From: Candidatus Rifleibacteriota bacterium
GTDB taxonomy: Bacteria > Riflebacteria > Ozemobacteria > Ozemobacterales > Ozemobacteraceae
Direction of reading: 5' to 3'
Assembly (NCBI GenBank): GCA_022704885.1
Contig: JAKJFO010000098.1
Location: 382 to 15,053, forward strand
Length of the DNA: 14,672 nucleotides
The translations under genes and the position numbers were made by a program. Shown here in pieces: positions 1 through 6,543 of this stretch. The notes beneath the pieces were generated by a model, which was given only the letters and a program-made list of their open reading frames with translations, was not told the DNA's origin and made no database searches. Numbering within the stretch: position 1 is the stretch's first letter; each line of letters begins with the position of its first letter.

Positions 1-1
1 C

Positions 2-751
2 GGCCGCCTCGTCGAGCACGACCGCAATGGCAATGAATTGCGCGCCATCGCTGTTCCGGGTGGCGAAAAGCTGGTCATTGCCGATTTCGCCATCGAAAAT
101 GCCAGCGACGGCAAGCCAGATGCCTTCTGGGCGATTGGCTCTGAAATGCCAGAAGTCATTAAGATTTCAGCTGATGGAAAAGTGCTCGCGAGTTTTTCTG
201 CCAGTTTGAGCATGCCAGCGCAGATAGCCTTACTGCCGCAAAACCGCATCGCTATAATTGACACCGGCCTGTCGCTTATTGCCGCTTTCGACGAAACTGG
301 CCATGAACTCTGGCGCCAACCCTGCATCGGCAAGGGCTTCGTTGCCGAAACAAATGGCGATATCTTATTCCTCACCGGCAAAGGCGAAGAGGTCGCGCTG
401 TGCCGACGCAACAGCCTCTCAGGCAAAGTCGAAGAAATCTGCGAACTCGAAGTCACTCCAGATGCCAACCCGTTTCTGCTGACAATGAACGGCAGCAACG
501 AGATATACTTCGCTTTTCATGCACTTTCTGAAGAGTCTGGCGAGTATTCCTGCAATATCTGCAGGCTGTCGCTTGCCGAAAAAACGATGGCCAGCATTAG
601 CACGCCCTTTCCAGCCGCCTTCATCAACCGAGTCGTCGTAAATGATAGACAGAAACTTTATCTCGTCAGCTTCATCGAAGAAAACGGCCGCTATATTCTG
701 CGGCTGCATGAATTTGCCGACGAAATGCTGCTCGAAGCCTCACAGGGATAA
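2..751 (+). CDS. C-terminal part of a beta-propeller-like protein (5' end outside window)
   Basis: The frame is open from the first bases of the window, so the gene starts upstream; the TTG at 38 is only an internal codon. About 249 residues are visible, ending at TAA 749-751. They contain repeated short beta-strand units with turns such as SADGKV, DETGHELW and TNGDILFL, the pattern of NHL, PQQ-like or related beta-propellers. A late segment (NDRQKLYLVSF, ENGRYILRLHEF) has the same style. No catalytic motif is visible, and export cannot be judged because the N-terminus is missing. A role as a binding or scaffold propeller is inferred from fold type only. A strong terminator follows 35 nt after the stop, so this is the last gene of its transcript. 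Confidence is high that it is coding, moderate for the fold and nil for a specific function. Confidence 0.75.
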   Translation, partial: GRLVEHDRNGNELRAIAVPGGEKLVIADFAIENASDGKPDAFWAIGSEMPEVIKISADGKVLASFSASLSMPAQIALLPQNRIAIIDTGLSLIAAFDETGHELWRQPCIGKGFVAETNGDILFLTGKGEEVALCRRNSLSGKVEEICELEVTPDANPFLLTMNGSNEIYFAFHALSEESGEYSCNICRLSLAEKTMASISTPFPAAFINRVVVNDRQKLYLVSFIEENGRYILRLHEFADEMLLEASQG

Positions 752-786
752 AACTCTCTCAAAACCTGAAAACATGATAGAATAGA

Positions 787-811
787 CTCCACCCGACGGG
801 TGGAGCTTTTT
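787..811 (+). terminator. Rho-independent terminator after the propeller gene
   Basis: A perfect 8-bp stem, CTCCACCC (787-794) with GGGTGGAG (798-805), closes a GAC triloop and is followed by CTTTTT. It lies 35 nt after the stop of the propeller gene and about 26 nt before the next start. It should separate the two genes, although the small membrane protein has no obvious promoter of its own after it. Confidence 0.9.
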
Positions 812-837
812 ATCTGAAAAATCTGAAAACCTACGAT

Positions 838-1296
838 ATGCGTCAAAGAGTGATAGATAACCGGCCTGAAATCAATACTGAAATCACCGTAGACTGCCCG
901 GTCACCAGAAGAATACTGGCGATAATTCTTTTCATCTGCAATGTTTTAATGGCAATCAACCTCTGGCAGATATACCAGAAAACTGCGTCACCAAAGCCAC
1001 TTGCGCTGCTCGTTTTCTTTACCGTTATGATTATCCGTGGCGGAATCTGGTATACCAGACCGGTTCCGCGCCAATTCAACAGTGATATGGTCATAATTCT
1101 CTACGGCTTTACTCTGATTACAACAGTTGCCATGATCAAGTGGGGCGTATTCTTATACTTGAGCATAGACGTCAAAAAATTACCGGTAATCTACGAAAAG
1201 TGGAACGCCATATTTGATATTGCAGGCTTTGCAATCGCCGCTGCCGCCGCCGGTCTGCCAGACATAATAAAGCAACGTACCAGGCACAAACCTTAA
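838..1296 (+). CDS. Small four-helix integral membrane protein, unknown function
   Basis: A 152-residue protein I do not recognise. It has about four hydrophobic segments at residues 24-46, 52-71, 83-110 and 123-146. A hydrophilic N-terminus precedes the first helix and a basic tail (KQRTRHKP) follows the last, which suggests both ends are cytoplasmic. The third segment runs on without a clear break (VIILYGFTLITTVAMIKWG). No catalytic, metal-binding or transport signature is visible. The ATG at 838 has no good Shine-Dalgarno sequence (upstream is AAAACCTACGAT), so the start could be wrong or translation weak. It stands alone between the terminator at 787-811 and the glutamine synthetase gene. 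Hydrophobicity and helix pattern make coding likely; no function is proposed. Confidence 0.65.
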   Translation: MRQRVIDNRPEINTEITVDCPVTRRILAIILFICNVLMAINLWQIYQKTASPKPLALLVFFTVMIIRGGIWYTRPVPRQFNSDMVIILYGFTLITTVAMIKWGVFLYLSIDVKKLPVIYEKWNAIFDIAGFAIAAAAAGLPDIIKQRTRHKP

Positions 1297-1517
1297 AAAT
1301 CTGCCATGTCGGGTTTTTCGCCAGCAAAGGCGGCCAGTCTGCGCTAATCCTTTAATCTGTGGATACTCTTCCTGTAGTTTGTCTTTTTTCCGTCTTACTA
1401 GAGCCGATTTCACCCCAGTAAAATGGATATGGCGAATGAGGTAGAAATAAAGGCGGGCTCATGGTATTGTGGCAGGCAGAAACCCGTACACAAGGGTCAA
1501 CTACTACGCGCAGGAAT

Positions 1518-1521
1518 GGAG
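1518..1521 (+). promoter_or_regulatory. Ribosome binding site of the glutamine synthetase gene
   Basis: GGAG lies 7 nt before the ATG at 1529, in a purine-rich stretch (AGGAATGGAGAAG). It fixes the start. The 232-nt gap before it (1297-1528) shows no convincing sigma-70 or sigma-54 promoter, hairpin or small gene to the eye. Confidence 0.8.
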
Positions 1522-1528
1522 AAGATAA

Positions 1529-3028
1529 ATGTCTGACGAAATCAAACTGAATCCTAACAAGGTAGCGAGTTTTCTCAACAAGAAGCCCGAAGATTTTACC
1601 AAAAAGGATATCATGCACTTTGTCGAAAAGAACGATATCAGAATGGTTAATTTTCGCTATATCGGCGGTGATGGCAAGCTCAAACTGCTCAACTTCGTCA
1701 TCAACGACCGCAAATATCTCGATAAAATACTGACCTGCGGCGAACGCGTCGATGGTTCGAGCCTGTTTTCCTATATCGATCCTAGCTCGAGCGACCTTTA
1801 TGTCGTGCCGCGTTACAAAACCGCCTTCGTCAACCCGTTCACCGAGATCCCGACTCTCGACATTCTCTGTTCGTATTACGACAAGCACGGCGAAGCGCTC
1901 AGCATCGGCCCGGCCAACATTCTTAAAAAAGCCCACAAAGCTCTGCAGGAAAAAACCGGCATGCAGCTCGAAGCTCTCGGCGAGCTCGAATACTACGTTT
2001 CTTCCGAGCTCGACAAGATTTATACGATCACTCCACAGAAGGGCTACCACGAGTCGCACCCGTTCGCAAAATGGGAAATGATAAGGGTCGAAGCGATGAA
2101 AGCCATTTCCGAAATGGGCGGCCGCATCAAGTATGGTCACTCTGAAGTCGGCAACATCGTCTCCGGCGACTGGGAATACGTTCAGCACGAAATCGAATTT
2201 CTGCCGGTCAACGTCGAAGACGCCGCCGACCAGCTGGTCATCGCCAAATGGGCGATGCGCGAAATCGCCTACAAATACGGCCTCGAAATCAGCTTCGCGC
2301 CCAAAATCATCGTCGGCCACGCCGGCAGCGGCATGCACATTCACGCCCGTCTCGTCAAAGACGGGAAGAACATGATGGTCGATGAAAAAGGCAGCCTCAA
2401 CGACACCGCCAGAAAGATGATCGGCGGCTGGCTCGAAATGGCGCCCTCGATCACCGCCTTCGGCAACATGGTGCCAACTTCGTTCCTGCGCCTGGTTCCG
2501 CATCAGGAAGCCCCGACCAACATCTGCTGGGGCGACAGCAACCGCTCGGTTCTCGTCCGCGTTCCACTCGGCTGGAAGGGCGTTCGCAACATGATCTTCG
2601 ACGCCAACCCACAGGAACCCAAAAACGATGACATCGATCCGATGAGCAATCAGACGGTGGAACTGCGCAGCGCCGACGGTTCAGCCAATTCGCACCTGCT
2701 GCTGGCCGCCATGACCGCTGCTGCTCTACACGGCCTCGAAAACCCCGAGTCTCTTAAAATCGCTGAAAAGCTCTATGTCAGCGGCGATGTCGGCAAGCTG
2801 CAGAAAGAACTCAATCTGCCGCAACTGCCGGCATCATGCTTCGACGCCGGCGAACAACTGCTCAAGCAGCGCTCTTTCTACGAAAAGCACGAGATTTTCC
2901 CGCCGGCAATCATCGACGGCGTCGCCAAAACTCTGAAAGCTTACAACGACAAAGATCTCAGCGAAAAACTCTTCGGCGACGGTGACGCACTGATGAACCT
3001 CGTCAAAAAATACCTGCACTGCGGCTGA
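1529..3028 (+). CDS. glnA: Glutamine synthetase, type I-like
   Basis: Cytoplasmic enzyme that makes glutamine from glutamate, ammonia and ATP, the entry step of nitrogen assimilation. The 499 residues show the family pattern in order: an N-terminal beta-grasp region (about 30-120) with the RVDGSS loop, the metal-binding glutamates in LGELEYY and QHEIEF, and GSGMHIH with His270, equivalent to the E. coli ATP-site His269. Further on are VPTSFLRLVP, EAP, NRSVLVRVP and the substrate loop ELRSADGSANS. The protein is slightly longer than the usual 440-470 residues. Tyr416 lies about where E. coli has its adenylylated tyrosine, but the surrounding NLYDLP motif is replaced by KLYVSG, so that control is doubtful. 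The gene is monocistronic, with its own terminator at 3055-3088. Some GS-fold enzymes act on other amines; the conserved active site favours true GS, but its divergence leaves some doubt. Confidence 0.88.
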   Translation: MSDEIKLNPNKVASFLNKKPEDFTKKDIMHFVEKNDIRMVNFRYIGGDGKLKLLNFVINDRKYLDKILTCGERVDGSSLFSYIDPSSSDLYVVPRYKTAFVNPFTEIPTLDILCSYYDKHGEALSIGPANILKKAHKALQEKTGMQLEALGELEYYVSSELDKIYTITPQKGYHESHPFAKWEMIRVEAMKAISEMGGRIKYGHSEVGNIVSGDWEYVQHEIEFLPVNVEDAADQLVIAKWAMREIAYKYGLEISFAPKIIVGHAGSGMHIHARLVKDGKNMMVDEKGSLNDTARKMIGGWLEMAPSITAFGNMVPTSFLRLVPHQEAPTNICWGDSNRSVLVRVPLGWKGVRNMIFDANPQEPKNDDIDPMSNQTVELRSADGSANSHLLLAAMTAAALHGLENPESLKIAEKLYVSGDVGKLQKELNLPQLPASCFDAGEQLLKQRSFYEKHEIFPPAIIDGVAKTLKAYNDKDLSEKLFGDGDALMNLVKKYLHCG

Positions 3029-3054
3029 TTTTTTGCTGATCGAATCAAGACACT

Positions 3055-3088
3055 CCGGGGGAATCCTGAACAGAATTCCCCCGGTTTT
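3055..3088 (+). terminator. Rho-independent terminator after glnA
   Basis: A perfect 10-bp inverted repeat, CCGGGGGAAT (3055-3064) with ATTCCCCCGG (3075-3084), has a 10-nt loop and is followed by TTTT. It lies 27 nt after the glnA stop. On the minus strand the stem is not followed by a T run, but it sits just beyond the end of vapC and may also slow transcription from that side. Confidence 0.9.
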
Positions 3089-3097
3089 GCGTAGAAT

Positions 3098-3514
3098 TTA
3101 AAGCCGTTTAAGCTTTTTGCACCAGTTCTCGACCTTCAACCCCGGAACACGGCTGAATTCCCTCTCATTGTTGGTGACCAGACAAACACCTTCAGCCAGA
3201 GCATGCGCGGCAATAAGGGTGTCCAGCGGTCCGATCGGTGATCCGGCTTTTTCAAGATAATGTCGGACCGTTCCATACTCGACCGCTGCACCTGCATCAA
3301 AAGACAGAATCTCAAAAGGAAGCAGAAATTCCTGAAAATGCTTTCGGTTCTTTTCTGGTTTTGCGCTTTTCGCAATTCCAAATTCCAGCTCAGCAAGGGT
3401 TATTGATGAAATGACAACATCGCCAGGACCAAAAGTTCTTATATGATCAGCTATCGCCGGATACGTCCCCTTGCATAAATAAATGAAAATGTTGGTATCA
3501 AGCAGATATTTCAT
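3098..3514 (-). CDS. vapC: VapC-family toxin, PIN-domain ribonuclease
   Basis: A 138-residue PIN-domain protein, the normal VapC size. It starts MKYLLDTN with acidic Asp6, has Glu42 and Glu44 in LAELEFG, Asp98 in GPLDTLIAAHA, and ends the active site with TNNEREF (Asn115 to Phe120). These are the metal-binding acidic residues of PIN nucleases, which cut RNA; many VapC toxins cleave initiator tRNA or the sarcin-ricin loop, but the target cannot be read from sequence. The ATG overlaps the TGA stop of the upstream antitoxin by one base (TGATG), the usual translational coupling of toxin-antitoxin pairs. All catalytic acids are present, so the toxin is probably active and held in check by VapB. 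Confidence 0.93.
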   Translation of the reverse strand: MKYLLDTNIFIYLCKGTYPAIADHIRTFGPGDVVISSITLAELEFGIAKSAKPEKNRKHFQEFLLPFEILSFDAGAAVEYGTVRHYLEKAGSPIGPLDTLIAAHALAEGVCLVTNNEREFSRVPGLKVENWCKKLKRL

Positions 3515-3747
3515 CAGCCAAACAGTTCCTCTCTCGACTCCGCAACGCCTTGATCGCGCTCAGTCATGAAATCATCAGTGAACTTCCCGATGTTTCGATC
3601 CATTGGAGCCCACCAGTCATCCTTTGGCAGAAGCATAATCGCATTGCCGATCTTTTTTACGAAGACTTCCTTGCCATTGAACCGGAATTCCTTGGGCAGA
3701 CGCACAGCCTGACTTTGCCCATTCTGAAAAATCTTGGCGGTTTTCAT
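3514..3747 (-). CDS. vapB: VapB-type antitoxin with AbrB-like DNA-binding domain
   Basis: A 77-residue antitoxin. Residues 1-45 form the SpoVT/AbrB swapped-hairpin domain (KTAKIFQNGQSQAVRLP, then EVFVKKIGNAIMLLPK), which binds DNA as a dimer. The acidic C-terminus (residues 46-77, rich in Asp and Glu) is the likely VapC-binding tail. The frame extends upstream to a GTG at 3756, but the GGAGG directly abuts that GTG (GGAGGTG), so it cannot serve it. The same GGAGG is 8 nt before the ATG at 3747, which I take as the start. The antitoxin and VapC together probably repress their own promoter through the inverted repeat just upstream. It is directly followed by vapC with a 1-base overlap. Confidence 0.92.
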   Translation of the reverse strand: MKTAKIFQNGQSQAVRLPKEFRFNGKEVFVKKIGNAIMLLPKDDWWAPMDRNIGKFTDDFMTERDQGVAESREELFG

Positions 3748-3760
3748 CTTCCGCACCTCC

Positions 3761-3788
3761 GCAGTATATACTATTTAATATATACTGC
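3761..3788. promoter_or_regulatory. VapBC operator, perfect inverted repeat
   Basis: GCAGTATATA (3761-3770) and TATATACTGC (3779-3788) are perfect inverse complements separated by 8 AT-rich bases. It lies 13 nt upstream of the vapB start, overlaps the minus-strand promoter, and is of the kind bound by AbrB-type antitoxin complexes. Binding by VapBC is inferred. Confidence 0.8.
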
Positions 3789-3790
3789 AA
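3763..3790 (-). promoter_or_regulatory. Promoter of vapBC
   Basis: On the minus strand TTGCAG (3790-3785) is followed after 16 nt by TATACT (3768-3763), a good sigma-70-type pair. Both boxes lie in or at the edge of the inverted repeat at 3761-3788, so operator binding would block polymerase. The transcript would start close to the vapB Shine-Dalgarno. Confidence 0.7.
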
Positions 3791-3843
3791 AAATCAGGAT
3801 TACGCAAGAGATTCCTCGGTCACCAAGCGGAAATACCGAAAGA

Positions 3844-4053
3844 TTATTCCTTAACTGGCAGGACATGAATGGCCTTGATAACGAGATATACTTCGTCGTT
3901 CGGCTTGAGTTCGAGAGCTTCAGCTGACTCGGTGGTGAGAACCGAAGACATTTCGGCCGGGTCAGTCACGTCAAACTTGACCAGCGACATGACATCGCCC
4001 TTCTTGACCGACTTTACCTTTGCTTTGATCAGATTTCTGGCGCCATATTTCAT
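3844..4053 (-). CDS. mop: Mop-type molybdate-binding protein (molbindin, single TOBE domain)
   Basis: A 69-residue protein consisting of one Mop/TOBE domain. It starts MKYGARNLIKAKVKSVKKGD, and contains the family core VKFDV, SSVLTTESAEAL, LKPNDEVYLVIKA and VLPVKE. Such molbindins assemble as rings and store or buffer molybdate or tungstate in the cytoplasm. Met22 lies close to the usual ligand region, but ligand residues cannot be assigned surely. GAGGAG (4067-4062) lies 8 nt before the ATG and fixes the start. It follows the TudS-like gene by 20 nt and is probably cotranscribed. It fits the molybdenum theme of fdhD and mobA elsewhere in the window. Confidence in the family is high; metal preference is unknown. 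Confidence 0.92.
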   Translation of the reverse strand: MKYGARNLIKAKVKSVKKGDVMSLVKFDVTDPAEMSSVLTTESAEALELKPNDEVYLVIKAIHVLPVKE

Positions 4054-4073
4054 TACTTATTCTCCTCAACAGA

Positions 4074-4583
4074 TTATTTGGACTCTTTTTCGCTGATGGC
4101 CGAAAATCTGGCAGCGATGCCCTTTTCCGCCAGCAGCTCAACGAGAACTTCCATCATGATACCTCGCCCACTGATTTCGCGCAAATTCTCAAACTGCCGC
4201 GCGGCGTCATCCATCTCGCCACCGCAGTAACCGGCACAGGTCAGGTTGACGCCACAGCTCGGGCTGCCATCTACGCCGACAATCTCTTCGACAGAGTAGC
4301 CGTTGGCCAGATAATCCTCGATCTGCTGAATGTACGGCTGCAGAATATTGCGACAGTGGCTGCGATAAAACGGCGTATCATATTGCTCGCGCGTCATTCC
4401 CCACCGCTTCAGTCCAAGGAAAGTGGTCTCGGGACATGGCAGCTGAATCAAGCCGCTGCCCCGGCGAATGTGCCCGCAGACTAAATCCTCAAGGGCACCG
4501 GCATACTGCGCCAGCCCGACCACTTTCGAGTTCACGTTCAAGATACAGTGAGCCAGCAGCACCAGCTTTTTACTTCGTTTCAT
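4074..4583 (-). CDS. TudS-related putative desulfidase (DUF523-like, probable [4Fe-4S] protein)
   Basis: A 169-residue cytoplasmic protein with the DUF523/TudS pattern: LLAHCILNVNSKV near the N-terminus, QLPCPE in the middle and GSPSCGVN later. Cys13, Cys50 and Cys110 match the three cysteines that hold the [4Fe-4S] cluster in characterised thiouracil desulfidases. The protein also has Cys36, Cys77, Cys116 and Cys120. TudS proteins remove sulfur from thiolated uracil; this branch, with the extended motif HCILN rather than C-x-x-N-x-x-C-R-Y, has no proven substrate as far as I know. The frame continues to a TTG at 4622, but the ATG at 4583 is closer to the usual family start and has AGGG upstream, although with short spacing. 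It is the first gene of a two-gene unit with mop. Confidence 0.8.
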   Translation of the reverse strand: MKRSKKLVLLAHCILNVNSKVVGLAQYAGALEDLVCGHIRRGSGLIQLPCPETTFLGLKRWGMTREQYDTPFYRSHCRNILQPYIQQIEDYLANGYSVEEIVGVDGSPSCGVNLTCAGYCGGEMDDAARQFENLREISGRGIMMEVLVELLAEKGIAARFSAISEKESK

Positions 4584-4692
4584 ATACCCTGCTCTACCTT
4601 TATTTTCGCAACGGCGACTCAAGAGCCATATTAAAGCGATTTACCGCTGAATGCAACAAACCCCGACTCAACGAGATTGCCTGAAATTTTGC

Positions 4693-6036
4693 TTATGGGC
4701 GGCCGCCGGGTGATGTTTCGAAAAAGGCGGTAATACCGGCTTCTGCGAGAATCCGTGTGCCGATTCTTACATCTGAAACCCCATCCTGCAGCTTATACGA
4801 AAAACACAGCCCGTCAGCAGCCGGCTTTGCCGCAAAACAGCTGAACTGAATGTTCGCATTGTTCATCAGGTGAGGCTGCAGCTCGTAGAGATGCGAAGAA
4901 ATCAGAAAAAACTGCTCAGAAAACCGGGCTAACCCGTTAATCACCGTCTTCGAACACTCAAGCGCATCGGTGACGTTGGTACCCTTGAAGATCTCGTCGA
5001 TTATCACCATGAGACGCCGCCCGCTCTGCAGCAGCTCAACAATGCGCCTGATCTGAAGAATTTCCCGGTAAAAACTGCTGACGCCCTGACGAATGTCGTC
5101 GTGTGCGGTCAACTGCAGAAACAGCTGATCGAGCACCGAAAACTGCATGGCATCGGCCGGCACGCCCATGCCGATATGCGCCAGAATAAGCGCAATGCCA
5201 AGCGATTTCATATATGTTGTTTTGCCGGCCATGTTCGGACCGGTTAGAAACAGCAGGTTACTGCCTTTTGTGAGAGAAAAATCGTTCTTGACCGGCTTTG
5301 CCAGAAATGGGTGATACAGGCCGCGAATCTCGATTTTACGCTCATTCTGACCTTTGATTTCGGGAAAAACAAAACCGTTTTTGCGGGTAGCAGCAGCCAT
5401 TGCAACATGACCGTCTATTTTTGCGATGAGCTGGCCAAGCCGGCCCAGGTTTTCACGGTTCTGAATGCGCAAAAGATAATCTGTGACAAAAACATCGTAA
5501 AACCCTGGACTGGCAAACTTTTCATAGAGTTTATCAAAGCTTATGGCCGAACAGATGCGAATGAATTCTTCGAACAGCCGCCGGACCGCTTCAGGCTCGC
5601 CGCCCTGCTGCCGAACAGCAGCAATATAGCGCGACACATCGGATATAAGCAGAAGGGTCTGAGTTATACCGGATTTTAGAAACACAAATTTTTCAGGATA
5701 GGCATGGCGGTTGTAAAACGCCTGCAGATAAGAGTTGAACGATGTCGTCAGATCAACACAGGTGTAATTTGAATTCAGATATTCTTCAAACGCCTTAACC
5801 ATCTTATTCTGAATGGCAAATTCGACCTTGTCCTGAATATGATAAAAATAACCGGTAATACTTTGCAGTTCTGCAACCTGCGCGGCTGAACGGGCACCAT
5901 TTTTGATCAGATCTTTTGCGTAATCACGCCCGGAATCAGTAGCAAAACAGTCGATATACTGAAAAACCGATGGGCCGATAGTACCAAAACAGCTGAAAAA
6001 TTCAAGATCAACAAGGGTTTCCGAATCAACCTGCAT
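4693..6036 (-). CDS. Short MutS-like ATPase (clamp/lever plus ATPase domain)
   Basis: A 447-residue member of the MutS superfamily, about half the length of a mismatch-repair MutS. The C-terminal 200 residues are the ABC-type ATPase: Walker A TGPNMAGKTTY (Lys272), signature region SSFYREILQIRRI, and Walker B MVIIDEIFKGTN (Asp347, Glu348), then a switch histidine in LISSHLYEL. The N-terminal half is helical and resembles the MutS core/lever region. The mismatch-binding domain I with its Phe-x-Glu motif is absent, so classical mismatch recognition is unlikely. It starts 3 nt after the HAD gene stop with GGGG upstream of the ATG, implying tight coupling. It is the last of four genes downstream of the fluoride riboswitch. 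From memory, MutS-like genes have been reported among genes associated with that riboswitch. DNA binding is inferred. Confidence 0.85.
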   Translation of the reverse strand: MQVDSETLVDLEFFSCFGTIGPSVFQYIDCFATDSGRDYAKDLIKNGARSAAQVAELQSITGYFYHIQDKVEFAIQNKMVKAFEEYLNSNYTCVDLTTSFNSYLQAFYNRHAYPEKFVFLKSGITQTLLLISDVSRYIAAVRQQGGEPEAVRRLFEEFIRICSAISFDKLYEKFASPGFYDVFVTDYLLRIQNRENLGRLGQLIAKIDGHVAMAAATRKNGFVFPEIKGQNERKIEIRGLYHPFLAKPVKNDFSLTKGSNLLFLTGPNMAGKTTYMKSLGIALILAHIGMGVPADAMQFSVLDQLFLQLTAHDDIRQGVSSFYREILQIRRIVELLQSGRRLMVIIDEIFKGTNVTDALECSKTVINGLARFSEQFFLISSHLYELQPHLMNNANIQFSCFAAKPAADGLCFSYKLQDGVSDVRIGTRILAEAGITAFFETSPGGRP

Positions 6037-6039
6037 AAA

Positions 6040-6510
6040 TCATCCCCGCAACGTCGCGATCAGGCGCTTCGGCTTCTGCAACAGCGCCAGCGCATCGAGA
6101 ATTGACAAACAGACAATGTCGGCGGCCTGACATGTCGCCGCCGCGGCGCCCTCTGCCTGAATCAGAGCAATGCCAATTGCAGAAGCTTCCAGCATCAAAC
6201 GGTCATTACGCCCGTTGCCGATACTGACGACATTTTCCTGGCCGAGCGCGCGCACATACTCTCGCTTGGCCTCAGCCTGGTTTTCAGAGCCCAGCACGGT
6301 CAGCTTTGCCATGACGTCTTTGAGCCCCTCTTTTGCCAGACCAAAGGTATCGGCGGTTATCACATGAACGCTCAGGTGCCGGGCAAGATCGTTCAGAGTC
6401 GGCCCAACCCCCGCCAGCAGCATTCCATCAATTGCCAGCGTACCGTTATAATCAAGCACCAGATGCTCGACAGAAATACTCTTGAAGCCGGGAACACTGA
6501 TTTCGATCAT
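6040..6510 (-). CDS. Soluble P-type-ATPase-like HAD-family protein
   Basis: A 156-residue cap-less HAD protein. Motif I is LVLDYNGTLA with nucleophile Asp20; motif II is VITAD with Thr52; motif III may be Lys82; motif IV is GNGRNDRLML with Asp103. The pattern, including DYNGTL followed by ITADTFG, matches the group labelled soluble P-type ATPase (COG4087), which resembles the phosphorylation domain of metal-transporting P-type ATPases without membrane helices. The second motif I residue is Asn22, not the general acid Asp of phosphatases, so simple phosphatase activity may be slow; in true P-type ATPases this position is Thr. It lies 33 nt after the dynamin-like gene and 3 nt before the MutS-like gene. 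Its substrate is unknown. Confidence 0.82.
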   Translation of the reverse strand: MIEISVPGFKSISVEHLVLDYNGTLAIDGMLLAGVGPTLNDLARHLSVHVITADTFGLAKEGLKDVMAKLTVLGSENQAEAKREYVRALGQENVVSIGNGRNDRLMLEASAIGIALIQAEGAAAATCQAADIVCLSILDALALLQKPKRLIATLRG

Positions 6511-6543
6511 AGATAATCAACCCTCTCACACACGAAATCGCCG

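Noticed and set aside
1468..1485. TGGCAGGC as a possible sigma-54 promoter for glnA
   Set aside because: The TTGC half at the required spacing is missing.
1352..2503. Long minus-strand frame of 383 codons opposite glnA
   Set aside because: It is antisense to a clear glutamine synthetase, has a composition typical of a mirror frame and matches no family.
4584..4622. N-terminal extension of the TudS-like protein from TTG 4622
   Set aside because: No SD for that TTG and the family usually begins close to the cysteine motif; ATG 4583 was preferred.
4624..4660. Weak hairpin AGCG..CGCT after the MutS-like gene as a terminator
   Set aside because: Only four base pairs and no real T run; not enough to call.
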